NCBI RefSeq assembly: GCF_003667705.1
Contig: NZ_CP033019.1
Span: 1,240,001 to 1,304,000 of the forward strand
Source of the DNA: Janthinobacterium agaricidamnosum
GTDB lineage: Bacteria; Pseudomonadota; Gammaproteobacteria; Burkholderiales; Burkholderiaceae_D
DNA: 64,000 nucleotides
Direction: 5' to 3'
The position numbers and the translations under genes were made by a program. A model generated the notes under the pieces. That model was not told where the DNA came from. It searched no databases and saw only the letters and a program-made list of their open reading frames with translations. Below are positions 1 through 9,240 of the stretch, in pieces (the stretch's first letter is position 1; each line of letters opens with the position of its first letter).

Positions 1-2
1 AG

Positions 3-2657
3 GGCGGCAGCGACAATCTGTGGAGCATGCTGCCCGACGGCTCCGACCGCCGCGCCTTGACCAGCCACACGCAGTGGGACGTGCGCAACGCGCAGCTGGG
101 CGACGGCAAGATTGTGTATCAATTGGGCGCAGACCTGCGGGTGCTGGACCTGGTCGCAGGGGCGGACTCATCGCCATTGCCGATCAGCCTCATATCCGAC
201 TTCGACCAGCAGCGCGCGCGCCAGATCCGCTCGCCGCTCGACACCCTCTCGAACGTGCAGCTATCGGGCAAGGACGAGCGCATCATCCTGACGGCGCGCG
301 GCAAGGTCAGCATCGCCGGCACGGGCAGCCTGCGCAGAGTCGACATCGCCATTCCCGATGGAGCGCGGGCGCGCGATGCCGTCTTTTCCAGCGACGAGAA
401 ATCCGTGTTCGCCATCGTCGACACGAGCGGAGAAAACGAAATCTGGAAGTACGCGGCCGATGGCTCGGGCAAGGGCGAGCAGCTGACGACGCAGGGCGAT
501 AACCACCGCTGGAAGCTGTATCCGTCGCCGGACGGGCGCTGGCTGGCGCACACGGACAAGAAGGGCCGTTTCTGGCTGCTGGACCTGGCGACCAGGGGCA
601 ATCAGCTGATCGACGATGCGGGCAAGGCGGGCGTGGACAAGCACGACGAAGTGCAATGGTCGCCCGACAGCCGCAACCTGGCCATCGTGCGCGTGGCCAG
701 CAGCGAGCAGCGCGAGCAGATCGGCTTGTACAACCTCGCATCGAAGCAGCTGCAGTTCGTCACCAGCGACCGCTATACCTCCGCTTCGCCCGTGTTTTCG
801 CCGGACGGGCGCTGGCTGTATTTCATGTCGGCGCGCAATTTCCAGCTGGCCAATGGCTCGCCCTGGGGCGACCGCAACATGGGCCCCGTGTTCGACAAGC
901 GCATCGGCGTGTATGCGCTGGCGCTGCAGCCGGGCAACCGTTTCCCGTTCCAGCCCGACGATGAACTGAGCCGTCCGGGAGTGAAACCGGCCGAAACGGA
1001 CGATGAAAAGGCGGCCGAATCGGCGGCGGAAAAGGCATTGGAAAAGGCCGGCGGCAAGTCGGCCGTGAAGAAAACGCCGGCCGCCCTGCCGGACGTCGTC
1101 TTCAAGGGACTGGCCGAGCGCCTGTACGAAGTGCCGCTAGCGGCCGGCAATTACAGTGCGCTGGCCATCGATGACAAGCGCCTGTATTTCCTCGAGCGCG
1201 ACAGCGGCGAGAACAAGTCCAGCCTGAAGACCTTAGCGATTGGCAATACCGGCTCCAAGCCGGAACTGCTGGTGGCCAATGTGCGCGAATTCGACCTGGC
1301 GCAAGATAAAAAGCATTTGTACTACAGGACAGCAACCAGCGCGGCAGCCACCGGCCCGGGCGAGATGCTGGTGATCGAGGCGGGCGCCAAGCTGCCGGCC
1401 GACCTGTCGAAGGCGAAAGTAAAAGTCGACGACTGGACGTTTGTGTCGAACCCGCGCCTGGAATGGAAGCAGATGTTCAACGATGCCTGGCGCTTGCACC
1501 GCGATTTCCTGTACGACGCGAAGATGCGCGGCGTGGACTGGAAGGCGGCGCGCGACAAGTATGCGCCGCTGGTCGAGCGCGTCACGGACCGGGCCGAGCT
1601 CAATGACGTGCTGGGCATGATGGTGGCCGAAGTGGGCGCCCTGCATTCGCAGATCCGTCCCGGCGAATTGCGCCGCACGGAGCAGGAAGGCGCGCCGGCC
1701 GGCCTGGGCGCCGTGCTGGCGCGCACCAGCGAGGGCTACCGGGTCGAGCATGTCTACCGCAGCGAGGCGGAACTGCCCTCGGCGCGCGCACCGCTGTCGC
1801 GGCCCGAAGTGGATGTGAAGGAGGGCGACGTGATCACGGCCGTCAACGGCAAGGACGTCCTGGGCGTGCGCGACATCAGCGACCTGCTGCTGAACCAGGC
1901 CGACAAGCAGGTGCTGCTGCAGGTCAAACGCGGTCATGGCAAGGGCGCGCCGCGCGCCGTCATCGTCACGCCCGTCAACATGGCGAAACAGACGGCGCTG
2001 CGTTATGGCGACTGGGAATTGAGCCGCGCCGAGCAGGTGGCCGCCGCCTCGCAGGGGCGCATCGGCTACCTGCACCTGCGCGCCATGGGCGCCAACGACA
2101 TCGCCTCGTTCGCGCGCGATTTTTACGCCAACATCAACCGCGAAGGCCTGATCATCGATGTGCGGCGCAATAACGGCGGCAATATCGACAGCTGGATCAT
2201 CGAAAAACTGCTGCGCAAGGCCTGGGCCTACTGGGCGCCGCCGGGCGTGCAGCCGTCGTCGAACATGCAGAACACCTTCCGCGGCCATCTGGTCGTGCTG
2301 GTCGATGAACTCACGTATTCCGATGGCGAGACCTTCGCCGCAGGCATCAAGGCATTGAAACTGGCGCCGCTGGTGGGCAAGCGCACGGCCGGCGCCGGCG
2401 TCTGGCTGAGCGACAATACGCGCCTGGCCGATAACGGCATGGCGCGCGTGGCGGAAAACGGCCAGTTCGGCATCGACGGCCAGTGGCTGATCGAAGGCGT
2501 GGGCGTGGTGCCGGACGTCGAGGTGGAAAATCCGCCGCACGCCACCTTCAATGGCGCCGACCGCCAGCTGGATGTGGCGCTCGACATGCTGGCGAAAAAG
2601 CTCAAGGAACAGCCGCGCCCCGCGTTCCAGGCGCAGCCGATCCCCGCGCTGAAGTAA
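3..2657 (+). CDS. Tricorn-like S41 peptidase, 5' end cut by window
   Basis: Open reading frame runs in from the window edge, so the true start is not visible (first internal ATG is at 27). About 884 residues are seen. The N-terminal part has beta-propeller (PD40-type) repeats with SPDGRWL and SPDSRNL motifs; a Tricorn C1-like helical segment starts near residue 485; a PDZ domain follows around 565-650; the C-terminal S41 domain begins near 690. Counting from the edge, candidate catalytic residues are His548 (GALHSQ), Ser773 (TYSDGE) and Glu831 (EGVGVVPD). The Ser-to-Glu spacing of 58 equals that of archaeal Tricorn (Ser965-Glu1023) and His-to-Ser is close (225 versus 219). Family members degrade peptides downstream of large proteases; the propeller gates substrate. 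Bacterial homologues are often secreted, but the missing N-terminus prevents judging a signal peptide here. Ends in TAA 200 bp before the oppositely oriented regulator gene. Confidence 0.88.
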   Translation, partial: GGSDNLWSMLPDGSDRRALTSHTQWDVRNAQLGDGKIVYQLGADLRVLDLVAGADSSPLPISLISDFDQQRARQIRSPLDTLSNVQLSGKDERIILTARGKVSIAGTGSLRRVDIAIPDGARARDAVFSSDEKSVFAIVDTSGENEIWKYAADGSGKGEQLTTQGDNHRWKLYPSPDGRWLAHTDKKGRFWLLDLATRGNQLIDDAGKAGVDKHDEVQWSPDSRNLAIVRVASSEQREQIGLYNLASKQLQFVTSDRYTSASPVFSPDGRWLYFMSARNFQLANGSPWGDRNMGPVFDKRIGVYALALQPGNRFPFQPDDELSRPGVKPAETDDEKAAESAAEKALEKAGGKSAVKKTPAALPDVVFKGLAERLYEVPLAAGNYSALAIDDKRLYFLERDSGENKSSLKTLAIGNTGSKPELLVANVREFDLAQDKKHLYYRTATSAAATGPGEMLVIEAGAKLPADLSKAKVKVDDWTFVSNPRLEWKQMFNDAWRLHRDFLYDAKMRGVDWKAARDKYAPLVERVTDRAELNDVLGMMVAEVGALHSQIRPGELRRTEQEGAPAGLGAVLARTSEGYRVEHVYRSEAELPSARAPLSRPEVDVKEGDVITAVNGKDVLGVRDISDLLLNQADKQVLLQVKRGHGKGAPRAVIVTPVNMAKQTALRYGDWELSRAEQVAAASQGRIGYLHLRAMGANDIASFARDFYANINREGLIIDVRRNNGGNIDSWIIEKLLRKAWAYWAPPGVQPSSNMQNTFRGHLVVLVDELTYSDGETFAAGIKALKLAPLVGKRTAGAGVWLSDNTRLADNGMARVAENGQFGIDGQWLIEGVGVVPDVEVENPPHATFNGADRQLDVALDMLAKKLKEQPRPAFQAQPIPALK

Positions 2658-2858
2658 TTCCGTTACAGGCTGCAGGCGGTCTTGACGCGTGGCACCAGAT
2701 AGCCGTACTGCTCGTGATGGCGCAGGTCGGCGGTGGACGGCACGTCCTGGTGCAAGGCAGTCCGCTGGTGCCGCCCGCGCCGCCGTGTCCCGTGCCGCGC
2801 TGCCATAGATCGTGCGGGTGAGGCCTGCCGTCCACGGTTTTTTTGTATGGCCGAAAAA
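2658..2858. other. intergenic stretch with possible decayed coding remnant
   Basis: Gap between two convergent genes. On the minus strand an open frame ends at 2663 with a plausible protein-like tail (HHEQYGYLVPRVKTACSL), starting from an ATG at about 2806, but the upstream half is arginine-rich shadow-like sequence, so no gene is called. A run of seven T at 2838-2844 follows no convincing hairpin. Confidence 0.3.
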
Positions 2859-4484
2859 TCAGCCGGCGCGCAGGCGGCGCCACAGCGTGGTGCGGCTGAT
2901 GCCGAGGTATTGGGCGGCGGCGTCGCGGCGCCCGCCGAAGCGCGCCAGTACGGCGCTGGCGCTTTCGTCTTCCAGGCGCGGCGGCGCGGTGGCGGCCGGT
3001 GCCGGCTGCGGCGCGGCCGTGCCGGCAGCATTGCCCAGTTCCGGCGCCACGCCCAGCACGAAGGCGGGCGTGAGCGCCTGCAGCGGTTCGGCTGCCAGGA
3101 ACAGGGCCAGGCGCTCGGCCAGGTTGCGCAGTTCGCGCACGTTGCCGGGCCAGCCGTAGCGGCGCAGCAGCGGCGCGCAAGCCTGGATTTCCGCGTGCAG
3201 GTTGGGGTGCGGGCGGGCGCCCAGCGCGGCCAGCGCGTTTTTCAGCGACCATTCGGCCAGGCCGGGAATGTCGCTGGCGCGTTCGCGCAAGGCGGGCAAA
3301 TGCAGGCGCAGCACGGCCAGGCGGTAGAACAGGTCGGCGCGGAAGCGTCCTTCGCGGATGCGCTGCTCCAGGTCGCAGTGCGTGGCGCTGATGATGCGCA
3401 CATTGATGGCGATGGGCCGCGTGCCGCCCACGCGCACCACTTCGCGCTCTTCCAGCACGCGCAGCAAGCGCGTTTGCAGGGCCAGCGGCATTTCGCCGAT
3501 TTCGTCGAGGAACAGGGTGCCGTGGTTGGCCGCCTCGAACAGCCCCGCATGGCCGCCCCGGCGCGCGCCCGTGAACGCCCCGTCCTCGTGGCCGAACAGT
3601 TCCGATTCCAGCAAGGACTCGGCGATGGCGCCGCAATTGATGGCAATAAAGGGCCGGTTCGCGCCCAGGCTGCGCGGGCTTTCGCGGTGGATGGCCTGCG
3701 CCACCAGTTCCTTGCCGCTGCCCGTCTCGCCCTGGATCAGCACCGTCGCCGGCGACCGCGCATACAGCACCACCGACTGGCGCAGCGCTTCCATCGCCTC
3801 CGATTCGCCGCGCAAATCGTGCAGGCCGTGGCGCGCGCGCAGGGTGTCGGCCACCACCGCGCGCCGTCCCCGGTTCGATTCGATCTGGGTCAGGCGCGCC
3901 AGTTCCAGCGCGTCGTCGAAGGCGCGCCGGATGGCCGTGGCCGAATACACGAAGACGGCGGCCAGGCCCGCTTCCTCGGCCAGGTCGGTGACGAGGCCCG
4001 CGCCGACGACGGCTTTGACGCCCTCGGCCTTCAGTTCATTGATCTGCGCGCGCGCGTCTTCCTCGGTGGCGTAGGTGCGCTGCGCGATCCGGAAGCCGAA
4101 GGTGGCGGCAAATTCGCCCAGTTCCGGCATCGGATCCTGGTAGGTGACGACGCCGATTTGCGGCGAGATGCGCCGCGCGCGCGCCAGCGCCTGCATCACG
4201 TCGTAGCCGCTGGCCTTGGCGATGATGACGGGTACCGACAGCCGGCCTTTCAGGTAGGCGCCGTTGGAACCGGCCGCAATGACGGCGTCGCAGCGCTCCG
4301 TGGCCATGCGTTCGCGGATGTGGCGCACGGCGTCGTCGAAGCCCAGGTTGATCGGCTCGATCGTCGCCAGGTCGTCGTATTCGAGCGTGATGTCGCGGAA
4401 CAGGTCGAACAGCCGCGAGACGGAGACGGTCCAGATGACGGGTTTGTCGCGGTGGTCGAGCGGAGGTTGGGGAGGGCGGCGCAT
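2859..4484 (-). CDS. prpR: PrpR-type sigma-54-dependent transcriptional activator
   Basis: 541 residues, close to E. coli PrpR (528). The N-terminal 200 residues match the PrpR sensor domain, which in characterised members binds 2-methylcitrate and relieves repression of the ATPase. The central AAA+ domain has Walker A GETGSGKE at 252-259, the sigma-54-contacting loop GAFTGA at 302-307 and Walker [10 protein letters not shown] soon after. A Fis-type helix-turn-helix closes the protein (about 505-541, [16 protein letters not shown]). All residues needed for sigma-54 activation are present. No prpB, prpC or prpD lies beside it within the window; instead it is divergent from a GGDEF-EAL gene, so either the 2-methylcitrate genes are elsewhere or this paralogue controls something else. 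Family assignment is firm; the gene symbol and the ligand are inference. Confidence 0.82.
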   Translation of the reverse strand: MRRPPQPPLDHRDKPVIWTVSVSRLFDLFRDITLEYDDLATIEPINLGFDDAVRHIRERMATERCDAVIAAGSNGAYLKGRLSVPVIIAKASGYDVMQALARARRISPQIGVVTYQDPMPELGEFAATFGFRIAQRTYATEEDARAQINELKAEGVKAVVGAGLVTDLAEEAGLAAVFVYSATAIRRAFDDALELARLTQIESNRGRRAVVADTLRARHGLHDLRGESEAMEALRQSVVLYARSPATVLIQGETGSGKELVAQAIHRESPRSLGANRPFIAINCGAIAESLLESELFGHEDGAFTGARRGGHAGLFEAANHGTLFLDEIGEMPLALQTRLLRVLEEREVVRVGGTRPIAINVRIISATHCDLEQRIREGRFRADLFYRLAVLRLHLPALRERASDIPGLAEWSLKNALAALGARPHPNLHAEIQACAPLLRRYGWPGNVRELRNLAERLALFLAAEPLQALTPAFVLGVAPELGNAAGTAAPQPAPAATAPPRLEDESASAVLARFGGRRDAAAQYLGISRTTLWRRLRAG

Positions 4485-4521
4485 GCTTTATTCTAAACGA
4501 TTTGTTTCATATTTTTGCTGT

Positions 4522-4550
4522 GCAACGGCGTTGCAACAAGCGTGTTGCAA
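4522..4550. promoter_or_regulatory. overlapping palindromes between prpR and the GGDEF-EAL gene
   Basis: TTGCAACAAGCGTGTTGCAA (4531-4550) is a perfect 8-4-8 inverted repeat. It overlaps GCAACGGCGTTGC (4522-4534), a perfect 5-3-5 inverted repeat, so the half-site TTGCAAC/GTTGCA occurs in alternating orientation. Placement 38-66 bp upstream of prpR and about 90 bp before the divergent gene suits an operator, most simply for PrpR itself. I found no good -24/-12 sigma-54 promoter reading toward the GGDEF-EAL gene. Confidence 0.55.
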
Positions 4551-4639
4551 GTGGTCTGTGGCGTTTCAGATATTGCCAATAAGGAATATGAAAAAACCCC
4601 GGGAAACTGGTTTATGATCTAACAGCACTATGATGCCTG

Positions 4640-7600
4640 ATGAATATATTGCCCAGGTGCATTTCGACCGCCAACAACCGAACCATGGTGTCCATGAACC
4701 GCGTACCGACCAGTCCCGATTTCATCGCCGATGCCTTGCAGCTGATCGCCTTGCCTGCTTGCGCCTGCGATGCCTGCGGCATGGTGGTGGCCGCGAATGG
4801 CGCCTTGCAGTCCTTGCTGGGCAGGGATATATCGGGCTGGTTGCTGGCCGACTGTTTTACGGACGCCTACCGCGCGTCGAGCACCAGCATGCTGCGCGGC
4901 GCGCTCGGCGCGGCCGGGCGCGAGCGACAGTGGGACAGCAGCCTGCAAGGGGAGGCGGGCGCCATCGCCGTGCAGGTATGGTCGAGGCCGCTGCTGGTGG
5001 ACGATGGCTTGCCGGGCGCGACCCTCGTGTTTGCCGACATCCGCGTGCAGCAGCGCGACCAGCAAGCCCTGCGCAAGACCTTGCTGGAACAGCAGGCCAT
5101 CCTGGAAAGCGCGGCCGTCGGCATCATCTTTTCCAAGGGCGGCTTTATCGAGGAATGCAATATCCGCGCCGCCGAGATGCTCGGCTATGCGCGCCACCAG
5201 CTGACGGGCATGCCGGGCGCGGTGCTGTACCGCTCCGCCGAGCATTGCCGCGCGCTGGGACTGGAAGCGGCGCCGCTGCTGTCGAAGGGCAAGCCGTACC
5301 GTACGGAGCTGGAATTGCGGCGCCAGGACGGCACCCTGTTCTGGAGCCGCCTGCACGGGCGCGCCGTCGATCCCTTGAATACGCATGACGGCACGGTCTG
5401 GATCATCGAGGATATCAGCGACCACCGGCGCGATGAAGACCAGCTGCGCCGTGCCATGCTGGAAATGCAGGCCGTGATGGACAACGCGCCGCTGGCCATC
5501 GGCTTCCAGCGCGACAAGGGCGTGCTGCGCTACAACCGGCGCTTCGCCGAATGCTTCGGCTTCGATGGCGACAGCGGCGTGGGCCTGGCCGTCGCCGACC
5601 TGTATCCGTCGCGCGCGGCCTACGAGAACGTCGTGCGGCAGGCTGCGCCCCTGCTGCGGCGCGGCCTGCCGTTCCAGGGCGAGATGGAGATGCGCCGCCG
5701 CGACGGTTCGACCTTCTGGGCGCTGGCCTACGGCTATGTGCTGAACCCGGAAAACCAGCCCGACCGCGCGCTGCGCGACACGATCTGGCTGTTCGATGAC
5801 CGCAGCGCGCAAAAGGCGGCCGAGGAGGCGACGCGCCAGCTGATGCTCAAGCAGCAGGCCATCCTCGATAATGCCTCCGTCGGCATCCTGTTTTCGCGTT
5901 CGCGCCTGATCCTGCGCTGCAATCCCCGCTTCGCCGAAATGTTCGGCTACGCGCAGGAGGAGATGACGGCCATGCCCGCCGCCGAACTGTTTCCCTCGCC
6001 GGCCGCCTACGAGGCATTCGGCGTGCAGGCGACGCCGCTGCTGGGACAGGGCTTGCCGTACGAGCAGGACGAATCGCTGTTCCGCCGCCGCGATGGCAGC
6101 CTGTTCTGGTGCCGCATCCGCGCCAAGGCCGTCGACCAGGCGCACAGCGAGCAGGGCGCCATCTGGATCCTCGAAGACATCACGGCCAGCCGCCAGGCGC
6201 AGATGGAGGTGGCGGCCATCATGACGAATGCCTCGGTCAGCATCCTGTACACCAAAAACCGCCAGATCACGCGCTATAACCTGGGCTTTGCCGCGATGTT
6301 CGGCTACAGCGGCGACGAGGCGCTGGGCTTGCCCGGGCGCGCCCTGTACGTGTCGCAGCAATCGTACGATTTATTGGGCGCGGCCGCGTTTCCCTTCCTG
6401 TCCGTCGGCAAGCCCTTCCAGACGGAAGTGGAGATGATGCGCCGCGACGGCAGCACTCTGTGGGCGCAGCTGATCGCCTATGTCGTCAACCCGGACGACC
6501 CGGCCGCCGGCACCATCTGGATCATCGAGGACCGCACGGAAGCCAAGCGCGCCGAAGAATCGCTGCGCAACGCGCTGCTGGAAAACCAGGCCATCCTCGA
6601 CAGCGCCGTGCTGGGCATCTCGGTGATAGAGGGGGGCTACAATTTGCGCGCCAACAGCAAGATGGAAGAGCTGTTCGGCTATGGACCCGGCGAGATCAAC
6701 GGCCTGTCCGTGCGGGCCCTGTATCCGGACGTGGCCGCGTGGAAGGTGGCGCGCGGCGAGACGGCGCGCGATTTCGATGCGGGCAGGGTGCACATGTCGG
6801 AATACCAGCTGGTGCGCAAGGATGGCAGCCGTTTCTGGGCGCGCCTGTCCGGCCGGCCGTTCGACCTGGCGCATGCGCATGGCCGTTCCGTGTGGCTGGT
6901 CGACGACGTGACGGCGCGCCGCGAGGCGGCCGAGGCGGTGCGCCGCGCGCGCGATGAACTGGAACTGCGCGTGCAGGAACGCACGGCCGAACTGGCCGGC
7001 GCCAACCTGCTGCTGCAGGGCGAAATCGTCGAGCGGCGCCAGGCCGAGGCGCGGGTGCACCACATGGCTTACCACGACAACCTGACGGGCTTGCCGAACC
7101 GCGCGCTGCTGTCGGACCGGCTGGAACGGGCCATGCTGGCCTCGCAGCGCTCGGAGCGCAAGCTGGCCGTGATGTTCATCGACCTCGATCGTTTCAAGAC
7201 CATCAACGATTCGCTGGGCCACATGACGGGCGATCTGCTGCTCAAGGAAGTGGCCGCGCGGCTGTGCGGCGCCGTGCGCGCCAGCGACACGGTGGCGCGC
7301 CTGGGCGGCGATGAATTCGTCGTGCTGGTGCCGGGCATCCGCGGCGGCGAGGAAGCGGCGCGCGTGGCGGAGAAGATCATCGAGGCGCTCACGCCCGCCT
7401 TTCCGCTCGACGGCCACGTGCTGCACGTGACGCCGTCGATCGGCATCTGCCTGTATCCGGACGACGGCGGCGATGTCGACGCCCTGATGCGCCATGCCGA
7501 TGCGGCCATGTACCACGCCAAGGGCAACGGCCGCAACAACTACCAGTTCTTCACGCAGACGATGAACCAGGCGGCGGCCCTGCACTTCGATCTGGAAAGC

Positions 7601-8365
7601 AGCTTGCGCACGGCGCTGGCGCTGCAGCAGTTCGAGCTGGTTTACCAGCCCGTCATCGATATCGCCACGCGCCGCCTGCACGGCATGGAAGTGCTGCTGC
7701 GCTGGCGCCGTCCGGGCCAAGGCCTGGTGCTGCCCGACCGCTTCATTCCCATCATGGAAGAAAACGGCTTGATCGTGCCGGTGGGCGAGTGGGTGATGCG
7801 CCAGGCCTGCGAGCAAAGCATGGCCTGGCAACGTCAGGGCTTGCAGCCGGTGCCGCTGGCCGTGAATCTGTCGCCGCGCCAGTTCATGCACAAGGGCCTG
7901 GTGGCGGCGATTGGCGCCGTGGTGCGGGAAACGGGGATCGATCCGTCGCTGCTGGAATTCGAGATCACCGAGACGGCGCTGATGCAGCACGGCGAGCATA
8001 CCCTGGAGATTCTGCGGCAGATCAACGGCATGGGCCTGCGCCTGTCGATCGACGATTTCGGCACCGGTTATTCCAGCCTGGCCTACCTGAAGCGCTTCCC
8101 CGTGAAGAAGGTCAAGATCGACCGCGCCTTCATCAAGGACCTCGAGCACAGCGCGGAAGACCGCGCCATCGTGTCGGCCATCATCGCGCTGGCCGACAGC
8201 CTGCAATTGTCGGCCGTGGCCGAGGGCGTGGAAACGGAGGAGCAGTTCGCGCTGCTGCAGGCGAACGGCTGCCGCTATGCGCAGGGCTATCTGTTTTCCG
8301 CGCCCGTGCCGGCGGTCAATGCGCAGGCCTTGCTGGAACGCGTTGTTAAGACTTCGAGCGCCTAA
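4640..8365 (+). CDS. multi-PAS diguanylate cyclase/phosphodiesterase (GGDEF-EAL)
   Basis: 1241 residues if the ATG at 4640 is used; ATGs at 4685 and 4694 are alternatives and none has a strong ribosome site. About six PAS units of 120 residues each fill residues 30-760; each later unit begins with a similar stretch such as LLEQQAIL, AMLEMQAV or LLENQAIL, followed by a cofactor-pocket-like core and a WIIEDI/WLFDD end, so they look like internal duplications. A short coiled coil (765-815) leads to a GGDEF domain with an intact GGDEF motif at 889-893, then an EAL domain in which the signature reads EVL (1017-1019) but the later motifs (EITETAL, DDFGTGYSS, KIDRAFI) are canonical. Predicted cytoplasmic: no membrane segment is visible. 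It would make and/or degrade cyclic-di-GMP in response to ligands sensed by the PAS domains. The final codons AGC GCC TAA lie inside a repeat element. Confidence 0.92.
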   Translation: MNILPRCISTANNRTMVSMNRVPTSPDFIADALQLIALPACACDACGMVVAANGALQSLLGRDISGWLLADCFTDAYRASSTSMLRGALGAAGRERQWDSSLQGEAGAIAVQVWSRPLLVDDGLPGATLVFADIRVQQRDQQALRKTLLEQQAILESAAVGIIFSKGGFIEECNIRAAEMLGYARHQLTGMPGAVLYRSAEHCRALGLEAAPLLSKGKPYRTELELRRQDGTLFWSRLHGRAVDPLNTHDGTVWIIEDISDHRRDEDQLRRAMLEMQAVMDNAPLAIGFQRDKGVLRYNRRFAECFGFDGDSGVGLAVADLYPSRAAYENVVRQAAPLLRRGLPFQGEMEMRRRDGSTFWALAYGYVLNPENQPDRALRDTIWLFDDRSAQKAAEEATRQLMLKQQAILDNASVGILFSRSRLILRCNPRFAEMFGYAQEEMTAMPAAELFPSPAAYEAFGVQATPLLGQGLPYEQDESLFRRRDGSLFWCRIRAKAVDQAHSEQGAIWILEDITASRQAQMEVAAIMTNASVSILYTKNRQITRYNLGFAAMFGYSGDEALGLPGRALYVSQQSYDLLGAAAFPFLSVGKPFQTEVEMMRRDGSTLWAQLIAYVVNPDDPAAGTIWIIEDRTEAKRAEESLRNALLENQAILDSAVLGISVIEGGYNLRANSKMEELFGYGPGEINGLSVRALYPDVAAWKVARGETARDFDAGRVHMSEYQLVRKDGSRFWARLSGRPFDLAHAHGRSVWLVDDVTARREAAEAVRRARDELELRVQERTAELAGANLLLQGEIVERRQAEARVHHMAYHDNLTGLPNRALLSDRLERAMLASQRSERKLAVMFIDLDRFKTINDSLGHMTGDLLLKEVAARLCGAVRASDTVARLGGDEFVVLVPGIRGGEEAARVAEKIIEALTPAFPLDGHVLHVTPSIGICLYPDDGGDVDALMRHADAAMYHAKGNGRNNYQFFTQTMNQAAALHFDLESSLRTALALQQFELVYQPVIDIATRRLHGMEVLLRWRRPGQGLVLPDRFIPIMEENGLIVPVGEWVMRQACEQSMAWQRQGLQPVPLAVNLSPRQFMHKGLVAAIGAVVRETGIDPSLLEFEITETALMQHGEHTLEILRQINGMGLRLSIDDFGTGYSSLAYLKRFPVKKVKIDRAFIKDLEHSAEDRAIVSAIIALADSLQLSAVAEGVETEEQFALLQANGCRYAQGYLFSAPVPAVNAQALLERVVKTSSA

Positions 8366-8476
8366 CAGAACCGTAGCGAGCGGCAGTGAGTTGTGGCTGA
8401 GAAGCGGAGCTGTGCGAATGCACAGTGAGCATCGGAGGCCGCAAATCGCGACGCGCAGTAGGTTATGTTAGGTGCT
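8357..8476 (+). repeat. structured interspersed repeat, copy 1 (120 nt)
   Basis: Begins AGCGCCTAACAGAACC and ends GGTTATGTTAGGTGCT, which are imperfect inverted complements. An internal perfect hairpin CTGTGC-GAAT-GCACAG lies at 8410-8425, and GTGGC/GCCGC arms flank it. It fills the whole space between two convergent genes: the TAA of the GGDEF-EAL gene (8363-8365) is in its left arm and the T of the xth stop (TCA, 8476-8478) is its last base. About 93 percent identical to copy 3. The position would allow it to act as a bidirectional 3' end, but there is no T-run. Confidence 0.9.
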
Positions 8477-9240
8477 CAATCAATCGTCGCCACCACCGGC
8501 GCATGATCGGACGGCTGTTCCCACTTGCGCGGCACGCGGTCGATCACGCAGGCCGTGCAGCGGGCTGCGAGAGCGGGCGAGAGCAGGATGTGGTCGATGC
8601 GCAGGCCCTTGTTCAGGCGGAAGCCCAGCTGGCGGTAATCCCACCAGCTGAACGATTTTTCCGCCTGTTCAAACAGGCGGAAAGCGTCCGTCAAGCCGAT
8701 GTCGAACAGGCGCTGCAGGGCGGCGCGTTCCTTGTCCGAGACCAGCACCTGGCCTGCCCAGGCGACGGGATCGTGCACGTCGCGGTCGTCGGGCGCGATA
8801 TTGTAGTCGCCGACGACGGCCAGCTGCGGGTGCTGCTGCGCTTCTTCGGCCAGCCAGTCGTGCAGGGCGGACAGCCAGCCCAGCTTGTATTCGTATTTGT
8901 CCGAGTCGACGCTCTGGCCGTTCGGCACGTAGGCGCAGACGACCCGCACGCCGCCTATGGTGGCGGCCAGGATGCGCTGCTGCGCATCGTCATAGCGCGG
9001 GTTGTTCTTTACCACGTCGGTGATCGGCAGCTTCGACAGGATGGCCACGCCGTTGTAGGTCTTCTGGCCGCTGAAGACCACCTGGTAGCCGGCCGCCTCG
9101 ATCTCGGCGACGGGGAACTTGTCATCCGTGAGCTTGGTTTCTTGCAGGCACAGTATGTCGACCGGGTTGTCGGTCAGCCACTGCAGCACTTGCGGCAGGC
9201 GCACTTTGAGCGAGTTGACGTTCCAGGTGGCGAGTTTCAT
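8476..9240 (-). CDS. xth: exodeoxyribonuclease III
   Basis: 254 residues, the usual size of the ExoIII family. Starts [19 protein letters not shown] with the Asn of the metal-binding WNVNS motif; LQETK holds the metal-ligand Glu; the GDYNIAP motif carries catalytic Asp and Asn; the C-terminal SDHAPV motif carries the catalytic Asp-His pair. The enzyme acts as a class II AP endonuclease and 3'-5' exonuclease in base excision repair. It is convergent with the GGDEF-EAL gene and monocistronic here. ATG start at 9240; the reverse-strand leader has a purine-rich AGGATTTTTCCC upstream. Confidence 0.95.
   Translation of the reverse strand: MKLATWNVNSLKVRLPQVLQWLTDNPVDILCLQETKLTDDKFPVAEIEAAGYQVVFSGQKTYNGVAILSKLPITDVVKNNPRYDDAQQRILAATIGGVRVVCAYVPNGQSVDSDKYEYKLGWLSALHDWLAEEAQQHPQLAVVGDYNIAPDDRDVHDPVAWAGQVLVSDKERAALQRLFDIGLTDAFRLFEQAEKSFSWWDYRQLGFRLNKGLRIDHILLSPALAARCTACVIDRVPRKWEQPSDHAPVVATID

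Noticed and set aside
2663..2810. Short minus-strand frame with protein-like tail after S41 gene
   Set aside because: Only 47 residues, half Arg-rich, no ribosome site and no recognised family; listed only as a possible remnant.
2733..4496. 587-aa open frame on + strand opposite prpR
   Set aside because: Shadow of the regulator gene in GC-rich sequence: Arg/Gln/Ala-rich, no domain, and prpR has all expected motifs.
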